Of a DNA stretch of 64,000 nt, positions 62,150 to 64,000 are shown piece after piece (within the stretch, counting starts at the first letter, position 1; every line of letters begins with the position of its first letter). The notes beneath the pieces are model-generated. The model was given only the letters and a program-made list of their open reading frames with translations, had not been told where the DNA came from and did no database searches. This DNA is from Pontibacter liquoris (GTDB lineage: Bacteria; Bacteroidota; Bacteroidia; Cytophagales; Hymenobacteraceae), in contig NZ_JALEBG010000001.1 in NCBI RefSeq assembly GCF_022758235.1, positions 1,922,001 through 1,986,000 of the forward strand, written 5' to 3'. A program made the translations under genes and the position numbers.

Positions 62150-63454
62150 CTAGTTAACGGTGATCAGGTAATAGTTCTTCTTTCCTTTCTGCACCACCAG
62201 GTATTTTTGGTGCAGCAACTCCTGCGTTACGGCTTCTTCGGTGCTTTGCACCTTCTGGCGGTTAATGCTCACGCCGCCGTTCTTGATCATGCGTTTAGCC
62301 TCGCCCTTGGATTCAAAGATCTGGCTGCCCGTTACCTCCGAGAGCAGGTCGCTTACCGTAGCTGTCTGGCGGTAGTCGGCAGCGGATACGGCTATCTGGG
62401 GCACTCCCTCAAAAACAGAGAGCAAAATATCCTCTTTCAGGCCTTTCAGCGTCTCCAGATCACCTTTTCCAAATAAAATTTCGGAGGCTTCCACAGCCGC
62501 AAAGTAGTCCTCTTCAGAGTGCACGCGAATTGTAACATCTTTAGCCAGGGCTTTCTGTAACACACGCAGGTGCGGAGCCTGTTTGTGCTCTGCTATAAGT
62601 TGTTCAATTTCTTCTTGCCCAAGCAATGTATATACCTTGATCAGCTTTTCAGTCTCCTCATCCGAGAGGTTTAACCAGAACTGGTAAAATTTGTAAGGCG
62701 AGGTCAGATTCGGATCAAGCCACACGTTGCCGCCTTCCGATTTGCCAAACTTGGTACCGTCTGCTTTAGTCACCAGCTTGCCTACCAACGCAAAGGCTTT
62801 GCCTCCGTCGATGCGCCGGATCAGTTCGGTGCCGGTGGTGATGTTGCCCCACTGGTCGGAAGCACCCATCTGCAGGCGCACGTTCTTGTTTTTATACAGG
62901 TGGTAAAAGTCGTAGCCCTGAATGAGCTGGTAAGAGAACTCCGTGAACGACAAGCCTTCGGCGCGGTCGCCTTCTTCGTCGGCGCTGATGCGCTTCTTTA
63001 CCGAGTCTTTTGCCATCATGTAGTTTACCGTCAGGTGCTTGCCCACTTCGCGCAGAAAGCCCAGGAAGCTGAACTCCTTGAACCAGTCATAGTTGTTGAC
63101 GATCTCGGCCGAGTTGGCACCACAGTTAAAGTCCAGGAACTTCTCCAGCTGGGCTTTTATACCTTCCTGGTTAGCCCGCAGGGTTTCTTCATCCAGCAGG
63201 TTCCGCTCCGCCGATTTACCTGACGGATCACCGATCATACCGGTGGCGCCACCTACCAGGGCAAAGGGCTTATGGCCGGCACGCTGCAAATGCACCAGCA
63301 GCATAATAGTGGCCAGGTTGCCAATGTGCAGCGATTTGGCAGTGGGGTCAAAGCCAATGTAGCCGCTCGTCATGCCAGCGGCCAGTTGCTCTTCCGTGCC
63401 CGGCATAAAATCATGGAGCATGCCCCTCCAACGCAGTTCTTGTATCAGATTCAT
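62150..63454 (-). CDS. tyrS: Tyrosine-tRNA ligase
   Basis: 434 residues. Class I synthetase: [17 protein letters not shown] with the HIGN signature (43-46), GDPSGK, tyrosine pocket [10 protein letters not shown] and [16 protein letters not shown] loop (class I KMSKS), and a C-terminal S4 RNA-binding domain ([17 protein letters not shown]). It charges tRNA-Tyr. The start at ATG 63454 ([11 protein letters not shown]) is typical. The -7 box TATCTTTG lies 26 bases upstream. Confidence 0.96.
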   Translation of the reverse strand: MNLIQELRWRGMLHDFMPGTEEQLAAGMTSGYIGFDPTAKSLHIGNLATIMLLVHLQRAGHKPFALVGGATGMIGDPSGKSAERNLLDEETLRANQEGIKAQLEKFLDFNCGANSAEIVNNYDWFKEFSFLGFLREVGKHLTVNYMMAKDSVKKRISADEEGDRAEGLSFTEFSYQLIQGYDFYHLYKNKNVRLQMGASDQWGNITTGTELIRRIDGGKAFALVGKLVTKADGTKFGKSEGGNVWLDPNLTSPYKFYQFWLNLSDEETEKLIKVYTLLGQEEIEQLIAEHKQAPHLRVLQKALAKDVTIRVHSEEDYFAAVEASEILFGKGDLETLKGLKEDILLSVFEGVPQIAVSAADYRQTATVSDLLSEVTGSQIFESKGEAKRMIKNGGVSINRQKVQSTEEAVTQELLHQKYLVVQKGKKNYYLITVN

Positions 63455-63479
63455 GTATTCGTATGTCGTCTATTCCGGG

Positions 63480-63487
63480 CAAAGATA
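63480..63487 (-). promoter_or_regulatory. -7 box of tyrS
   Basis: On the minus strand TATCTTTG (63487-63480) followed by C, about 26 bases before the start. No clear TTG -33 was found. Confidence 0.55.
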
Positions 63488-63819
63488 AAAAAGAGTTGGG
63501 AGTTTGGGGCGGCATCAGCAGAATTATAGCCCTACTTTATACTTATTATGCTATATTGAAGACGGATAGGCCTGTAATAACCAGGAATTTTACAGCCTTT
63601 GCCCCTTGTGGCCATAACGGTATGGTCATGTTTTAGAGAAGTCATAATTTAATATGCTTCTTGTTACTTGTCACAGAAATTGATTAAGGTGATTTGAAAC
63701 TGAAGACATTCAACTGGCGGCGTACTGACTGGAAAGCCCTAACTTTCATTATTTCATTTGGACCAGAAGTCACTGGACAAATTACCTATACTAGCTCCTA
63801 AGTAATATCTTACAGATAA
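63488..63819. other. Intergenic between tyrS and the SatD-like gene
   Basis: About 330 bases between divergent genes. Apart from the two promoters at its edges and a TATACTT near 63538, nothing was seen. Confidence 0.4.
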
Positions 63820-63852
63820 TTGCCATTATCCGGTTAAAACAAGATATATTTG
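63820..63852 (+). promoter_or_regulatory. Promoter of the SatD-like gene
   Basis: TTG at 63820-63822, 22 bases, then TATATTTG at 63845-63852. Full consensus match, about 54 bases before ATG 63906. Confidence 0.6.
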
Positions 63853-63905
63853 ATTATCCGCTTTTAAACAGATATATTAGCAGCATCAATTTGATAAGCT
63901 ATTTC

Positions 63906-64000
63906 ATGACAAGCATCATTACCGGTGATATTATTAACTCCCGAAAAGCAGGCCAGCCCAGGGTATGGCTCGATGTACTGAAGGCTGAGCTAAACCAGGT
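63906..64000 (+). CDS. SatD-family protein, N-terminal fragment (cut by window end)
   Basis: 31 codons from ATG 63906, open to the window edge. It begins MTSIITGDIINSRKAG and continues PRVWLDVLKAELNQ. The ITGDIINSRK start followed by a W..LK.EL helix is the usual N-terminus of Bacteroidota SatD-like proteins, whose function is unclear. Too little is present to say more. Confidence 0.6.
   Translation, partial: MTSIITGDIINSRKAGQPRVWLDVLKAELNQ

Noticed and set aside
1..64000. CRISPR arrays, prophage, insertion sequences, integrons
   Set aside because: Looked for regularly spaced repeats, transposase or integrase motifs and found none.

Overview
The window reads as chromosomal DNA of an aerobic Bacteroidota bacterium, most like the Hymenobacteraceae/Pontibacter group. 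Supporting signs seen in the sequence are: a TonB-dependent receptor with a carboxypeptidase-like N-terminal domain; two secreted proteins with a C-terminal type IX secretion (T9SS) sorting domain; a short primary sigma factor without region 1.1; promoters of the form TTG-N17..23-TAnnTTTG; a bacillithiol gene (bshB1); a serine palmitoyltransferase for sphingolipids; a histone H1-like protein; and a heavy-metal RND pump fused to its outer-membrane channel. Genus assignment is inference. No prophage, insertion sequence or CRISPR array was seen.

Layout. 1-8 kb: 3' part of a TamB-like envelope protein, a GH13 alpha-glucosidase, tRNA-Glu, a TonB receptor and a TspO-related membrane protein. 8-10 kb: a DsbA-fold/winged-helix protein divergent from an HxlR regulator, with a tandem operator between them, then a small winged-helix protein. 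10-16.4 kb: a serine hydrolase, two soluble PAS histidine kinases, two stand-alone receiver proteins and a lipoprotein. 16.6-22.7 kb: a calcium-type P-ATPase divergent from a three-gene set (ATP-cone plus nuclease, AMP phosphorylase-like enzyme, PRPP synthase-like enzyme). 22.9-29.3 kb: a 38-residue membrane protein and a heavy-metal efflux operon. 29.3-37.6 kb: a Kelch/malectin T9SS protein, an M14 carboxypeptidase, a nucleoside-gate membrane protein, a trehalose synthase-like GH13 and MsrA. 37.8-48 kb: a large PAS-GAF-PAS kinase, a large T9SS glycosidase with three tandem C-terminal repeats, an alpha-glucan phosphorylase-family protein and an amidohydrolase. 48-64 kb: core genes nhaA, tRNA-Met, a START-like protein, an LptF/G permease, rpsO, pnp, rpoD, trxB, an M23 peptidase, bshB1, accC, spt, an H1-like gene, tyrS and the start of a SatD-like gene.

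How the genes fit together. Thiol/redox functions recur (DsbA-like/HxlR, MsrA, TrxB, BshB1). Glucan and trehalose metabolism is represented by two GH13 enzymes and one GT35-family protein. The 19.4-22.7 kb set looks like a nucleotide salvage pathway linked to an NTP-sensing nuclease, and is my best candidate for an under-described system. Across the whole window the heptamer AAGTATA/TATACTT is far more frequent than chance and also forms the arms of some terminators. I describe this as an unexplained genome-wide sequence signal.
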